Shown: positions 1-8,788, counted from the first letter of the stretch. The stretch is DNA of 64,000 nt from Gemmatimonadetes bacterium T265 (GCA_019973575.1 BPUI01000001.1:2740342-2804341); one strand, 5' to 3'. The notes: generated from the letters alone by a model not told the origin. Numbers and translations are program-made.

Positions 1-1
1 C

Positions 2-682
2 TGCCACATGATGGCGTCCCTCGACGGGCGTATCGTCACCGAGGGGTGGCCGCTCTCGCCCGAGGGGCGGCGGCAGTACGAGGCGGTGCACGCCACGTAC
101 GCACCCGACGCCTGGCTCTGCGGGCGCGTGACGATGGAGGCGCACTTCGCCGCGGGCACGCGGCCGGATGCCGAGGTGGCACGCGCGTACGCGGGTCCGG
201 CACGCGAAGACTTCGTCGCGCCGGGCGAGCACGCGTCGTTCGCCATCGCGGTTGACCCGCGCGGGAAGCTCCTCTGGGATTCGGGCGAGGCGGACGGGGA
301 CCACGTCGTCGCCGTGCTCACACACCGCGTGTCGGACGACTACCTGGCGACGCTGCGCGAGCGGGGCGTGTCGTACCTGCTGGCGGGGCACGACGACGTC
401 GACCTTCCGCTCGCCGTCGAGTTGATCGGCGCGCGCCTGGGCGTGCAGACGCTCATGCTCGAAGGCGGCGGCGGGATCAACGGCAGCTTCCTGCGTTCGG
501 GACTCATCGACGAGGTGAGCCTGCTGGTCGCGCCGGTCGCCGACGGCCGGGTCGGGACGCCGGGCGTCTTCGACGTGGCCGTCGGGGACTTCGCGCCGTG
601 CCGGCTCGCGCTCGAGCACGTGGAGCGGCGGGCGGACGACGTGCTCTGGCTGCGTTACCGCGTGGAGGCGCGACCGTCCTGA
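2..682 (+). CDS. RibD C-terminal-domain reductase (5' end outside window)
   Basis: The protein belongs to the RibD C-terminal / dihydrofolate-reductase-like fold, NAD(P)H-dependent reductases related to the riboflavin enzyme that reduces the pyrimidine ribosylamine. The visible start reads CHMMASLDGRI, the usual N-terminal strand of the family, and the reading frame is open to the window edge, so a few N-terminal residues are missing. A glycine-rich motif LEGGGGINGSFL follows in the second half, as expected for the nucleotide-binding loop. About 226 residues are visible, a normal length for a stand-alone RibD_C protein. No deaminase domain is present, so this is a paralogue of unknown substrate rather than riboflavin RibD itself. 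An attC-like element follows 36 bp after the stop codon. Confidence 0.85.
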   Translation, partial: CHMMASLDGRIVTEGWPLSPEGRRQYEAVHATYAPDAWLCGRVTMEAHFAAGTRPDAEVARAYAGPAREDFVAPGEHASFAIAVDPRGKLLWDSGEADGDHVVAVLTHRVSDDYLATLRERGVSYLLAGHDDVDLPLAVELIGARLGVQTLMLEGGGGINGSFLRSGLIDEVSLLVAPVADGRVGTPGVFDVAVGDFAPCRLALEHVERRADDVLWLRYRVEARPS

Positions 683-717
683 GCGACCGCCGCGGAGGCG
701 TGCGCGCGTCCTTGCGC

Positions 718-834
718 GCCTAACGGTTAACGCGCCTCGAACCGCGGGTGGTCGGGTGTCGGCCGCGCGAGCTCGAAGCTGTACGGGCACAACCCGTACG
801 TTCGCGAGACGGCCTTGCTGGCGCCGCGTTAGGC
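718..834 (+). repeat. attC-like folded element
   Basis: A 117-bp non-coding segment begins with GCCTAACG and ends with CGTTAGGC, a perfect 8-bp inverted repeat. These ends match the integron consensus RYYYAAC and GTTRRRY. Inside is a second dyad: GTACGGG at 781-787 pairs with CCCGTAC at 793-799 around a CACAA loop, with further CGAA/TTCG pairing outside it. Length, end sequences and the position just after a stop codon fit an integron attC site. However, GTTAGGC is common throughout the window and no integrase gene is seen, so this is a structural resemblance, not proof. Confidence 0.4.
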
Positions 835-881
835 CCCGCAGTCGATTACGAGACGCGTCGTGCGACGCTCGCAAACGACCG
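827..881. repeat. Interspersed ~50-bp repeat, copy A
   Basis: Read on the minus strand the segment runs GGTCGTTTGCGAG, TCGCACGACG, TCTCGTAAT, then GCCTAACG. The same order of blocks occurs at 2854-2898 and 10619-10679. The first 8 bp overlap the right end of the attC-like element at 718-834. Function unknown. Confidence 0.45.
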
Positions 882-966
882 GGCACAGGAATCCGTCGCG
901 ATTCACCCGGTCTGGCGATCCCGCTGACGAGCGCACTCGCCGCCCGTTGCATTGTGGTCGGCGCTG

Positions 967-1407
967 TCAGCGGCGCCGGCTCGTCAAGTCGATCCGGAAG
1001 ATCGGCGTCGCGACCGGGCTCGTGGTCGGGGCGAGCGCGCCGTCGTCGGCGAGCCGGTCGTAGCCGCTCGCCGCGATGTAGTAGAACGCGTCGCCCACGA
1101 CGGCGCCGGTCGTCGGCTTGCGCCACCCAGGGCGCGCGCGCTCGAGCACGTCGGCGGCGGTCACGCGTCGGCCCGAGGCGTCGAGATCGAAGCGGACGAC
1201 CCGCGTCATCGTCGCGATCGTCTGCACCGCGATCAGGTCGCCGCGGTACCAGGCGAGCCCGTCGACGCCTTCGGTGGTCACGTCGCGCCGAAGATCCACG
1301 TACGCGACCGCCCGGGTCGCGAGCTCCACCACGGCGACCGCCTGCGCGAACGCGACGTACAACCGTCACCCGTCGCCCGACAGCGCGATCCCGTTCGGGT
1401 CGCATAG
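967..1407 (-). pseudogene. Beta-propeller (SMP-30/gluconolactonase-like) remnant
   Basis: The minus strand encodes the C-terminal part of a beta-propeller protein, with motifs such as GVDGLAWYRGDLIAVQ, PTTGAVVGDAFYYIA and a final FRIDL strand. Upstream in the same frame the residues DPNGIALSGDG are readable but are followed by TGA (1366-1368), where an arginine codon is expected before RLYVAF. The 5' half of the gene is absent; a different gene ends at 1430. The remnant is therefore truncated and also carries an in-frame stop. Propellers of this type bind calcium and hydrolyse lactones or act as sensors, but nothing here suggests activity. Confidence 0.6.
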
Positions 1408-1429
1408 CCCACCCCACGCGACGCGAGAT

Positions 1430-2596
1430 CTACCGCAAGGCGCTGAAGAATGCGGCGAGATCGTCGGCCAGCAGCCCGGGCTGCTCCATGGCCGCGAAGT
1501 GCCCGCCGGCGGGCATCGCCGTCCAGCGCCGGATGTTGTACCCCTGCTCGACCTCGGCGCGGGGCGGTGTCGGGAGCTCCCGCGGGAACTGGGCGAACGC
1601 CGTCGGGACCCGCACGTAGTCCCCCGGCCCGAACGCCAGCGGGCGGCGGGCGTTCCCCCGGTAGATGGCCATCGACGTATAGATGCTCTGGGTGACCCAG
1701 TACAGGGTCACGTTGGCCAGCAGCGCGTCCGGCGTGAACGGCAGGCGCTGGTCGGGCCCGTGGTCGCTCCAGCTGTAGAACTTCTCCACGATCCACGCGC
1801 ACAGCCCCACGGGCGAGTCGTTGAGCCCATAGGCGGCCGTCAGCGGCTTCGTGCCGTGCAGCGCGGCGTAGGCGCCCTCCCGGGCCGTCCAGTCCTGCTT
1901 GCGCGCAGCGTAGGCGACGGCCTCCGACGACGGCGTCGCACCCGGCGGCCGGTAGGGCGCGTACGACCCGGGGATGTAGTTCAGGTGCAGCCCGAGTACG
2001 GCGTCCGGCTCGGTCAGCGCGAGCCAGGTGCCCACGCCGGCCCCGATGTCGCCGCCCTGCACGCCGTACCGGTCGTAGCCGAGGCGCCGCATCAGCCGGT
2101 GCCACACGGTCGCAACGACGAACGAGTCGCAGCCCGGTGCCGCGCACGGGCCGGAATAACCGAACCCCAGCACCGAGGGGATGACCACGTCGAAGGAGAC
2201 CGGGCCCGCGGCCGTGAGCAGCGGGATGATCCGCAGCATCTCGAGGAACGAGCCCGGCCAGCCGTGCGTCAGGAGCAGCGGCACGGGGTTCGGCCCCCGC
2301 CCTTTCACGTGCACGAAGTGGACGCGGGCGCCGTCGACGTCGGTGGTGAAGTTGGGGTAGGCATTGGCCTCGGCTTCCACCGCGCGCCAGTCGAACCCGT
2401 CGGCCCAGTACGCGGCCAGCTCCTGCAGGAACGCGCGGTCGGTGCCCGCACTCCATCCGGCCCCGTCCGGAACCGCCAGCCACCGCGTCCGGCGGATGCG
2501 GTCGGTGAGGTCGTCGAGCACGGCCTGCGGCGCGTGGGCCACGAAGGGCGTGACCGCGGCGGGGCGGGCGGCCGGCGAGCTGCCGGAGGCGGACAT
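1430..2596 (-). CDS. Epoxide hydrolase, alpha/beta-hydrolase fold
   Basis: The protein (388 aa from the chosen start) has the N-terminal epoxide-hydrolase domain (EHN) followed by an alpha/beta-hydrolase core. The oxyanion motif HGWPGS is near residue 105, the nucleophile aspartate sits in GVQGGDIGAGV near residue 180, and the catalytic histidine lies in GGHFAAMEQP near the C terminus. This layout is typical of epoxide hydrolases that open epoxides to diols through an Asp-His-acid triad. The start at 2596 was chosen because the EHN domain begins soon after it and GGGAG lies upstream; longer frames upstream lack family similarity. It stands alone, so its natural substrate is unknown. Confidence 0.9.
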   Translation of the reverse strand: MSASGSSPAARPAAVTPFVAHAPQAVLDDLTDRIRRTRWLAVPDGAGWSAGTDRAFLQELAAYWADGFDWRAVEAEANAYPNFTTDVDGARVHFVHVKGRGPNPVPLLLTHGWPGSFLEMLRIIPLLTAAGPVSFDVVIPSVLGFGYSGPCAAPGCDSFVVATVWHRLMRRLGYDRYGVQGGDIGAGVGTWLALTEPDAVLGLHLNYIPGSYAPYRPPGATPSSEAVAYAARKQDWTAREGAYAALHGTKPLTAAYGLNDSPVGLCAWIVEKFYSWSDHGPDQRLPFTPDALLANVTLYWVTQSIYTSMAIYRGNARRPLAFGPGDYVRVPTAFAQFPRELPTPPRAEVEQGYNIRRWTAMPAGGHFAAMEQPGLLADDLAAFFSALR

Positions 2597-2853
2597 GTGG
2601 GGCTCCCTGCGACAGGCGGTCGAGCAGCGGCGGGCAGCCCGCGGCCGCGGCGGATGCACGCGCGCCGCGTGATCGGCACCCGGTCGCCCCCGCAATCTGC
2701 GTGGCGGGCGCCGGCCCGCGGAAGCCCGCATCGGCCGCGCGCTGGGCCGCTCGGCGGCGCGTGCGACCGCGCCTCGTGTTCCAGCAACCGTCGCGGGAGC
2801 CGTTCAGAACGCACCCCGTCGCGCGGTGTCGCCGGGACGGCAACCGTGCGCTC

Positions 2854-2898
2854 CGTTAGGCGTTTCGAGATGAGTAGTGCGATACTCGCCAACGACCG
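2854..2898. repeat. Interspersed ~50-bp repeat, copy B
   Basis: The minus strand reads GGTCGTTGGCGAG, TATCGCACTACT, ATCTCGAAAC, GCCTAACG. It matches copies at 827-881 and 10619-10679 block by block but is shorter. It lies between the epoxide hydrolase gene and the helix-hairpin-helix gene, ending two bases before the latter's stop codon. Confidence 0.5.
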
Positions 2899-2899
2899 A

Positions 2900-3223
2900 C
2901 TACAGCGATTCGCGCCGCGGCCGCGGAGGTAGGGCGCCGGCCGCCTCGCGCTCGCGCAGCAGCCGCTTGCGCTCGGGCGTGTAGTGCCACCACGGGAGCA
3001 CCGGCGCGCCGTCCACCAAGCACACGGCCGCGAGGAACACGTCGAGCACGCACGGGTCGTGGCGCGCGCCGGTCGCCGCGCAGAGCGCGTCGTAAAGGGC
3101 CGGCGGGTCGCGCCAGGCGAGGTCGCGCGGATGTGCCACCCCCACGAGCCGCAGGTCGGCCGCGATCGACGGCCCGACGTTCGCCAGGTCCTCGAGCCGT
3201 GTACACGCCTCGGGGGCGCTCAC
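2900..3223 (-). CDS. Small helix-hairpin-helix protein (Cdd1/TfoX-C type)
   Basis: A 107-residue protein opens with RLEDLANVGPSIAADLRLVGV, a helix-hairpin-helix segment of the kind found in the pathogenicity-locus Cdd1 family and in TfoX C-terminal domains. It continues with LYDALCAATGARHDPCVLDVF, also typical of Cdd1. Such proteins are presumed to bind DNA non-specifically; their biological role is not established. The GTG start (3221-3223) overlaps the stop of the upstream gene as GTGA, so the two are probably translated together. Confidence 0.75.
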   Translation of the reverse strand: MSAPEACTRLEDLANVGPSIAADLRLVGVAHPRDLAWRDPPALYDALCAATGARHDPCVLDVFLAAVCLVDGAPVLPWWHYTPERKRLLREREAAGALPPRPRRESL

Positions 3224-3756
3224 CGGGGCGCGGCGCTCGCCGCCCCAGCGGGAGGTGCGGTGACGCGGGTCAGCGTCACGCGGGCGAACGGCCGGCGCAG
3301 GTCGGACTTCCCCGCAGGCTCGGCGTCGAGCCGCCACGCCCAGCGGTCCGCCGCGCGGTCGTACACAAACGTGGTGTGCATGCGGCTGCCGTCGTCGTAG
3401 CGGAACAGGAAGGCGACCGAGTCGCCGCCGGTGGCGTCGCCCGCGGTACCGGCCGGCGCACGGCCTAACGAATGCGCGTCGACCCCGCCGGGCGTGTTGT
3501 CGAGCCACACGCACGTGTACTCGCGCGTCTTCGGGTCCCGGCCGACGTACACGTCGGCCTGGTAGGCGGGCTGCCCGTCGGCGCCGAGCGCGCGCGCGAC
3601 CTCGTGCACGCGCAGGTACTGGTGCCCGAGCACCCACTCGGCCGTCACGTAGTGCGTCGTGGGCTTGCCCGCGATGGTGCCGATGAGCACCCAGCGTCCG
3701 GCGAAGCGGTCCAGGAGCGCGTCGCGGAACGTGGGCTGCTGCGCGCCGCATGGCAT
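3220..3756 (-). CDS. Putative exported lipocalin-like protein
   Basis: A 178-residue protein with alternating beta-strand pattern (GRWVLIGTIAGKPTTHY, ADVYVGRDPKTREYTCVW, VAFLFRYDDGSRMHTTFVY), resembling secreted DUF1579/lipocalin-like proteins that form a small beta barrel. No catalytic motif is recognised. The first ATG is at 3756, yet the codons before it read a hydrophobic Ala-rich stretch ending VAASMPCGA, which looks like a signal peptide. No ATG or GTG was found to start that longer form, so the true start may be non-standard or the 5' end damaged. It is coupled to the next gene by a GTGA overlap. Confidence 0.55.
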   Translation of the reverse strand: MPCGAQQPTFRDALLDRFAGRWVLIGTIAGKPTTHYVTAEWVLGHQYLRVHEVARALGADGQPAYQADVYVGRDPKTREYTCVWLDNTPGGVDAHSLGRAPAGTAGDATGGDSVAFLFRYDDGSRMHTTFVYDRAADRWAWRLDAEPAGKSDLRRPFARVTLTRVTAPPAGAASAAPR

Positions 3757-4070
3757 GCTGGCCGCGACGATTGGGACCGCCGCCAGAGTGGCGGCGAGAC
3801 GCGCCCGCGAAGCCGCGCCGGCGTAGTGATGGTGGGGAGAGACTCGCGCCCGAAGAAGAGCGCTGGGAGGAGAGACGCCGGCGGCCGGAATCTACGGGGC
3901 GTCCGCGCAGGAGCCGCGGGTCCAGAAGGGTCGACGCCGCGAGCGGGCGTGTCGACGCAGCCGGCGGCCCGGGGCCGCGGTGGCCGCGCGTGCCGCGGGC
4001 GGTACGTTTCACGGGTCGGCGGCCCGCGCAGGGGTCAGGCGGCCGGTTGGCCCCCCATCTCTCGCGTCGC
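3757..4070. other. Divergent intergenic region
   Basis: About 310 bp separate the leftward lipocalin-like gene from the rightward sensor kinase. Part of it nearest 3756 probably encodes the signal peptide of the leftward gene. No clear promoter boxes or hairpins stand out in the GC-rich sequence. Confidence 0.3.
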
Positions 4071-5225
4071 GTGTCGTACGCTTCCCCTTCCGCGCCGTCC
4101 CTGCCACGACCCGTGCGTCCGTGGCTCCTGCTGCCGGTGGCGTCGCTCGTGCCGGCACTCCTCGACGCCGGGCAGATGTACCTGAAGGAGGTCACGGCGC
4201 ACCGCGGCACGGTCGCGTGGAACGCCGTCGCGTTCCAGGGGCTCGAGTGGCTCTTCCTCGGCGCCGTCGCCCCGATCACGTGGGTGATCGCGCGCCGCGT
4301 CCCGTTCTCGCGCGCCCAATGGCGGGCCGCCGCGGCCGCCCACCTGGCCGGCGCCGCGGTGCTCTGCGTGGTGTGGGCGAGCCTCGGCGTCGTGGTCGGG
4401 CGCCGGCTCGACGCGTGGATGGCCCAGGGCCCGCTCGACGCGGCCTACCGCGCGTGGGTGCTGACCACGGTGCCGTGGGCGTTCATCATGTACGCCACCC
4501 TGCTCGGCTGCGTGACGGCGTTCGACTACGCGGCGCTCGCGCGCGAGCGCGCGCTCGTGGCGGCCGGCCTGCATGGGCAGCTGGCTGAGGCGCGCCTCGA
4601 CGCGCTCCGGGCGCAGCTGCACCCGCACTTCCTGTTCAACAGCCTGAACGCGGTCGGCACCTTGGTGCGCGCCCACGAGACGGCGGCCGCGACGCGCACG
4701 CTGGAGCTGTTAGGCGACTTGCTGCGCCACCTCGTGCGCGCGGACCGGCCGCAGGAGGTGCCGCTCCGGGACGAGGCACGGATCGCGGCGCAGTACCTCG
4801 CGATCGAACAGGTGCGCTTCGGCGACCGCCTCGCCGTCGCGTGGGCCGTCGCTCCCGACGTCGAGGACGCGCTCGTGCCCGACCTCCTGCTGCAGCCGCT
4901 GCTCGAGAACGCGGTCCGCCACGGCGTGGGCCGGCGGGCGGGCGCCGGCCGCATCGCCATCCGGGCGGAGCGGCGCGCGGGTGTGCTCCACATCGCCGTC
5001 GAGGACAACGGCGCTGGGCCGGCGACCCGGGGCGAGGGCGGTGGAGTGGGACTCGCGAACCTCCGAGCGCGACTGCACGCCCTATACGGCGCGGGCGGCG
5101 CGCTGCGCCTGGAAGCGCGGCCTGGCGGCCAGACGGCAGCCGCCGTCACGATCCCACTCCGGCCCGCCACCCGCCCCGTTCTCGCGGGCCAGGCGGAGCG
5201 GGATGCAGGAGCGGACGCGTCGTGA
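4071..5225 (+). CDS. LytS/YehU-type sensor histidine kinase
   Basis: A 384-residue kinase with about four hydrophobic segments in the first 150 residues, then the His_kinase domain with HPHFLFNSLNAVG (phosphoacceptor histidine about residue 186). The ATP-binding domain has LLQPLLENAVRHG (N box), DNGAG (G1) and GVGLANLRARL (G2). This is the class that pairs with LytTR response regulators; the membrane part has no known ligand-binding domain. The GTG start at 4071 precedes the first hydrophobic segment; longer upstream reading lacks similarity. Its stop overlaps the start of the response regulator as GTGA. Confidence 0.9.
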   Translation: MSYASPSAPSLPRPVRPWLLLPVASLVPALLDAGQMYLKEVTAHRGTVAWNAVAFQGLEWLFLGAVAPITWVIARRVPFSRAQWRAAAAAHLAGAAVLCVVWASLGVVVGRRLDAWMAQGPLDAAYRAWVLTTVPWAFIMYATLLGCVTAFDYAALARERALVAAGLHGQLAEARLDALRAQLHPHFLFNSLNAVGTLVRAHETAAATRTLELLGDLLRHLVRADRPQEVPLRDEARIAAQYLAIEQVRFGDRLAVAWAVAPDVEDALVPDLLLQPLLENAVRHGVGRRAGAGRIAIRAERRAGVLHIAVEDNGAGPATRGEGGGVGLANLRARLHALYGAGGALRLEARPGGQTAAAVTIPLRPATRPVLAGQAERDAGADAS

Positions 5226-6103
5226 CGGTCGGCGCCACAGCAGCGCCGGCCGACCAGCCCGCGCTCGGGAAGCCCACGGTTGACGCGCTAGGAGAGCGCG
5301 CGTTCGACGAAGGGCCCGTGCAGGTACTGATCGTCGACGACGAGCCCCTCGCGCGGACGGGACTACGCCTCCTGCTGGGCGCGCATCCATGGGCGAGCGT
5401 CGTCGGAGAGGCCGAGGACGGCGATGCGGCGGTGCGCGCGATCGATGCGGCGCGGCCCGACGTGGTGCTCCTCGACGCGCAGCTGCCGGAGTGCGACGGG
5501 TTCGCCGTGCTGCGGCGCCTCGCCGCGCACGACGTGCCCGTGCCCCACGTCGTGTTCGTGACGGCCTACGACGCGCACGCGCTCCGCGCGTTCGAGGCCG
5601 ACGCGCTCGACTACGTGGTCAAGCCGGTAGCCGAGGCACGGTTCGCCGCCGCGATGGCACGCGCGCACGCGCGGGTCCGCGCGCAGCGCGAGGTCCGGGC
5701 GCTCCGGGCCGCTGCGGCCACAGGGGAGGCCGCGGGCGCCACGTTAGGCACATCATTCGACGCCGAGCCCGCGCGGCGGCTGGTCGTCCCGGGGGTCGCC
5801 GGCGACGTCCTGCTCGACCTGGGCGCGGTGCGCTGGATCCAGGCCGACGACTACTACGCGGCGGTGCACGCCGGCGGCAGGCGCCACCTCGTCCGCGAGT
5901 CCCTCACCTCGCTCGCCCGCCGCCTCGACCCGGCGGCGTTCGTGCGCGTGCACCGCTCGGCGATCGTCAACCTCGCGCACGTGCGCCAGGTCCGCGCGCG
6001 GGAGCGCGGCGGGGTCGTCGTCCTCGACGACGGCACCCGCATCCCGGTGAGCCGCCGGCGCTGCGAGGCGGTGGCGCGCGCCGTCCGACAGTTCGCCCGC
6101 TGA
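5222..6103 (+). CDS. LytTR-family response regulator
   Basis: The 293-residue protein has a receiver domain (acidic pair D39-D40, phosphoacceptor D85 in VVLLDAQLPECDGF, lysine K134 in YVVKP). A C-terminal LytTR DNA-binding domain contains VRWIQADDYYAAVH and FVRVHRSAIVNL. It would bind promoter DNA when phosphorylated by the kinase directly upstream. The GTG at 5222 overlaps the kinase stop; an alternative GTG at 5318 starts exactly at the receiver domain and would remove a 32-residue leader with no known fold. Target genes are unknown. Confidence 0.92.
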   Translation: MTVGATAAPADQPALGKPTVDALGERAFDEGPVQVLIVDDEPLARTGLRLLLGAHPWASVVGEAEDGDAAVRAIDAARPDVVLLDAQLPECDGFAVLRRLAAHDVPVPHVVFVTAYDAHALRAFEADALDYVVKPVAEARFAAAMARAHARVRAQREVRALRAAAATGEAAGATLGTSFDAEPARRLVVPGVAGDVLLDLGAVRWIQADDYYAAVHAGGRRHLVRESLTSLARRLDPAAFVRVHRSAIVNLAHVRQVRARERGGVVVLDDGTRIPVSRRRCEAVARAVRQFAR

Positions 6104-6274
6104 CGCGCCCGCGGCTTCGCGCCGGGGCACGTGGCCGCCGGCGTTGGCCGCTGCCAGCCCCAGTGCCGCCGGTCGCTGCGCGGCGCGGCGCGGCGTCTTG
6201 CCCGGCGCCGCGCGGGCGCCGACTCTGGATTCGTCGGCCGTCGTCTCCTCGGCACACATTTCCGGAGCGCCCGT

Positions 6275-6937
6275 ATGCGACCTGCCCATCTCCGTCTTGT
6301 CCCCGCCTTCCGCGCGTCCTGCGCGGTGGTGACCACCGTAGTTACGATGGCCGACAGCGTACCGGCGCAGGTGCCGCACGCTCAGGCGACGTCCTCGCGA
6401 GCGACGGTATCCGCGCAGTCGCCGACCGCCCGTCCCGGTGACTTCGACTACTTGTTAGGCGACTGGCGGTTCGCCGGCGTGTCCAGGCGGTGGGGCCGCC
6501 TCGGCGGGGTGTGGAGCGCCGTGCGCCTGGCGACCGGCGACGGCACGCACATCCTCGACGAGTACCGCGTCGTGGGCGACAGCGGCCGGACGATCGTCGC
6601 GAGCACCACGCTCCGGGTGCTCAACCGGCCCGCCGGCCGTTGGGAGCTCGTCACGGCCGGCCCGGGGACGGGCGTCGCGGACCGGGGCACCGCGCGCCGC
6701 GTCGGCGACGAGATGCACGTCGAGCAGATGTTCGGGGTCGCCGCCGGGAGGCCCGAGCGGTGGCGCATCCGGTACTCCCACATCCGCCCCGACGGCTTCT
6801 CGTGGACCGGCGACCGCTCGACCGACGGCGGGCGCACGTGGGAGGTCGGGTACCTGCGCCTCGAGGCCACACGGGTCGGCCCGCCGCGCGACCTTCCCGC
6901 CCTCGCGCAGGCGCGGACGCAGGCGTCTGCCCCGTGA
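6275..6937 (+). CDS. Secreted lipocalin-like protein, DUF1579 type
   Basis: The ATG at 6275 starts an N-terminal signal sequence (MRPAHLRLVPAFRASCAVV, hydrophobic to about residue 30). It is followed by a domain opening FDYLLGDWRFAGVSRRWG and continuing as repeated beta strands with conserved tryptophans. This matches the style of secreted DUF1579-like proteins; no enzymatic residues are recognised. GGAG lies about 8 bp before the start. The stop overlaps the GTG start of the VOC gene (GTGA), so the two are cotranslated. Confidence 0.7.
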   Translation: MRPAHLRLVPAFRASCAVVTTVVTMADSVPAQVPHAQATSSRATVSAQSPTARPGDFDYLLGDWRFAGVSRRWGRLGGVWSAVRLATGDGTHILDEYRVVGDSGRTIVASTTLRVLNRPAGRWELVTAGPGTGVADRGTARRVGDEMHVEQMFGVAAGRPERWRIRYSHIRPDGFSWTGDRSTDGGRTWEVGYLRLEATRVGPPRDLPALAQARTQASAP

Positions 6938-7410
6938 CCGGCTCCGGGACGACACACGCCGGGTCGCCGCCCTCAACGCGGGTTGTGCTCGAAGCCGTAC
7001 ACCCGGTGCTGATGGCGCGCGACGTGGCCGCGTCGGTCGCGTTCTACGCGCGGCTCGGCTTCGCTGCGGTGTTCGTCGACGACCCCGCCGCCCCGCGGTA
7101 CGCGGGCGTGCGGCGCGACGCGATCGAGCTGCACGTGCAGTGGGCCGACCCCGGCCAGTGGGCGCACGCGGGCGACCGCCCCGCCTACCGCGTTGTCGCC
7201 TCCGACGTGGACGCCCTCCACGCGGAGTTCCTCACGGCGAGCGGCCTTGCCGGGAGCGGGCAGGGCTCGGCGTCGGGCGGCCCGTATGCGGCGCCGGCGG
7301 ACATGCCGTGGGGCACGCGCGAGTTCCACGTCCGCGACCCGGGCGGGAACGTGCTGCAGTTCTACCGCCCGCTCGACCGACCCCCCGCCCGGCCACCCGG
7401 GACGCCCTGA
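6934..7410 (+). CDS. VOC/glyoxalase-bleomycin resistance-like protein
   Basis: A single VOC domain of about 130 residues follows a short leader: VHPVLMARDVAASVAFYARLGF at the N-terminal strand-helix and FHVRDPGGNVLQFYRP at the end. These are the classical first and last motifs of the glyoxalase/bleomycin-resistance fold, which binds a metal or sequesters small molecules. The lack of an N-terminal metal histidine suggests binding rather than glyoxalase activity, but this is uncertain. The GTG start at 6934 is coupled to the preceding gene and the triple VOC gene follows 70 bp later. Confidence 0.85.
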   Translation: MTGSGTTHAGSPPSTRVVLEAVHPVLMARDVAASVAFYARLGFAAVFVDDPAAPRYAGVRRDAIELHVQWADPGQWAHAGDRPAYRVVASDVDALHAEFLTASGLAGSGQGSASGGPYAAPADMPWGTREFHVRDPGGNVLQFYRPLDRPPARPPGTP

Positions 7411-7480
7411 CCGTTAGACCGCGCCACGTTCGCGGTCGGTCGTCCTGTCGGTCGCCCTACCTACCTTTTCGAGACCCGCC

Positions 7481-8788
7481 ATGGCGTTCGCGCTCCGCCC
7501 CACCTGCCCCTACTTCGAGGTGTTCGACATGCCGGCCTCGCTCGCGTTCTACCGCGACGCGCTCGGCTTCGAGGTAGTCTCGGCGTCGCCGCTCGCCGCC
7601 TCGGGCGCCCCCGACACGCACGGCTGGGTGTGGCTGCGCCAGGGCGCCGCGGAGCTGATGCTCAACGCGGCGTACGACCCCGAGGCGGAGCGCCCCGCGG
7701 CGCCCGACCCGATCCGTGCGGTCGGGCACGCGGACGTGGCGCTCTACATCGGCTGCGCGGACGTGGACCACGTGTACGCGCACCTGCGCGGCCGCGGTCT
7801 CGAGGCCGGGCCGCCGCACGGCACGTCGTACGGGATGCGCGAGGTCTCGGTCCGCGACCCGGACGGCTTCACCCTCAACTTCCTGTCCCCTCTGCCGCCG
7901 GCGGAGGTAGCCGCTGCCGCCGAGGGTGACGTCGACGACACCACGGCCAGGCGTTCGGCGGCGACATCGCGTGGAGAATCACGGATCATCCCCGAGATCC
8001 CCGGCGCCGTGCCCGAGATCCCAGTCGAGGACATCGCCGCGGCGGCGGCGTACTACGAGCACAGCCTGGGCTTCACGCTGGACTGGGGCGGCGAGGCGCT
8101 CGGCTTGGCCGGCGTGTCGCGGGGCGGCTGCCGGCTGTTCCTGGCGGACCCGCACTACCGGAAGCGGTACGGCAACGTCGGACCGACGCTGACCTGGCTG
8201 AACTTGGAGAGCAAGGACGACGTGGACGGGCTGTACCGCGCGTGGAACGCCGGTGGGGCGAGGGTGATCTCCGCGCCGGAGTCGAAGCCCTGGGGCCTAC
8301 ACGAGTTCACGGCGGCGGATCCGGACGGCAACCTCCTCCGCGTCTTCTACGACGTCGCCACGGCCGAACGGGTCGTGGGCCCCGACGACGTCAGGACACG
8401 CCTCACGTCGTTCGCGCCCCAGTTCCTGGTCGACGACCTCGCGCGCTCCGTCGCGTACTACGGGCGGTTAGGCTTCGCATTCGGCGAGTCGTGGGGCGGG
8501 TTCTACGCGATCGGCGTGCGGGACGGGCTCGAGCTGCACCTGAAGGCGACGCCGAAGCACGAGGCGGCGCACCGGGCGGCCTACGACGCGGAGCGCCGGC
8601 GCGCGCACGAGCACCTCGACGCGGCGGCCGGCGTGGACGCCATCGAAGCGTTCTACGCGCAGTGCGTCGCGAACGGGGCGACGGTCCTCCGACCGCTGGC
8701 CGACACGGCGTGGGGGACGAAGGACTTCTACGTCGAAGATCCGGACGGGTACGTCCTGGCGTTCGGCGGTCGTCCTGCCGCGGGCTGA
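7481..8788 (+). CDS. Triple VOC-domain fusion protein
   Basis: This 435-residue protein contains three VOC domains in tandem. Domain 1 (about 5-135) begins PTCPYFEVFDMPASLAFY and ends VRDPDGFTLNFLSP. Domain 2 (about 168-295) begins AVPEIPVEDIAAAAAYYEH and ends AADPDGNLLRVFYD. Domain 3 (about 312-432) begins APQFLVDDLARSVAYYGRLGF and ends VEDPDGYVLAFGG. Two VOC domains normally build one binding site, so three plus the neighbouring single-domain gene may allow two composite sites. A linker rich in D, T, R and S (about 140-165) joins domains 1 and 2. Substrate is unknown. Confidence 0.85.
   Translation: MAFALRPTCPYFEVFDMPASLAFYRDALGFEVVSASPLAASGAPDTHGWVWLRQGAAELMLNAAYDPEAERPAAPDPIRAVGHADVALYIGCADVDHVYAHLRGRGLEAGPPHGTSYGMREVSVRDPDGFTLNFLSPLPPAEVAAAAEGDVDDTTARRSAATSRGESRIIPEIPGAVPEIPVEDIAAAAAYYEHSLGFTLDWGGEALGLAGVSRGGCRLFLADPHYRKRYGNVGPTLTWLNLESKDDVDGLYRAWNAGGARVISAPESKPWGLHEFTAADPDGNLLRVFYDVATAERVVGPDDVRTRLTSFAPQFLVDDLARSVAYYGRLGFAFGESWGGFYAIGVRDGLELHLKATPKHEAAHRAAYDAERRRAHEHLDAAAGVDAIEAFYAQCVANGATVLRPLADTAWGTKDFYVEDPDGYVLAFGGRPAAG

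Noticed and set aside
1118-2932. Long open frame opposite the epoxide hydrolase gene
   Set aside because: Composition is arginine/proline-rich and without motifs. The opposite strand encodes a well-conserved hydrolase, so this is a shadow frame of GC-rich DNA. The same holds for long frames opposite or beside most genes here.
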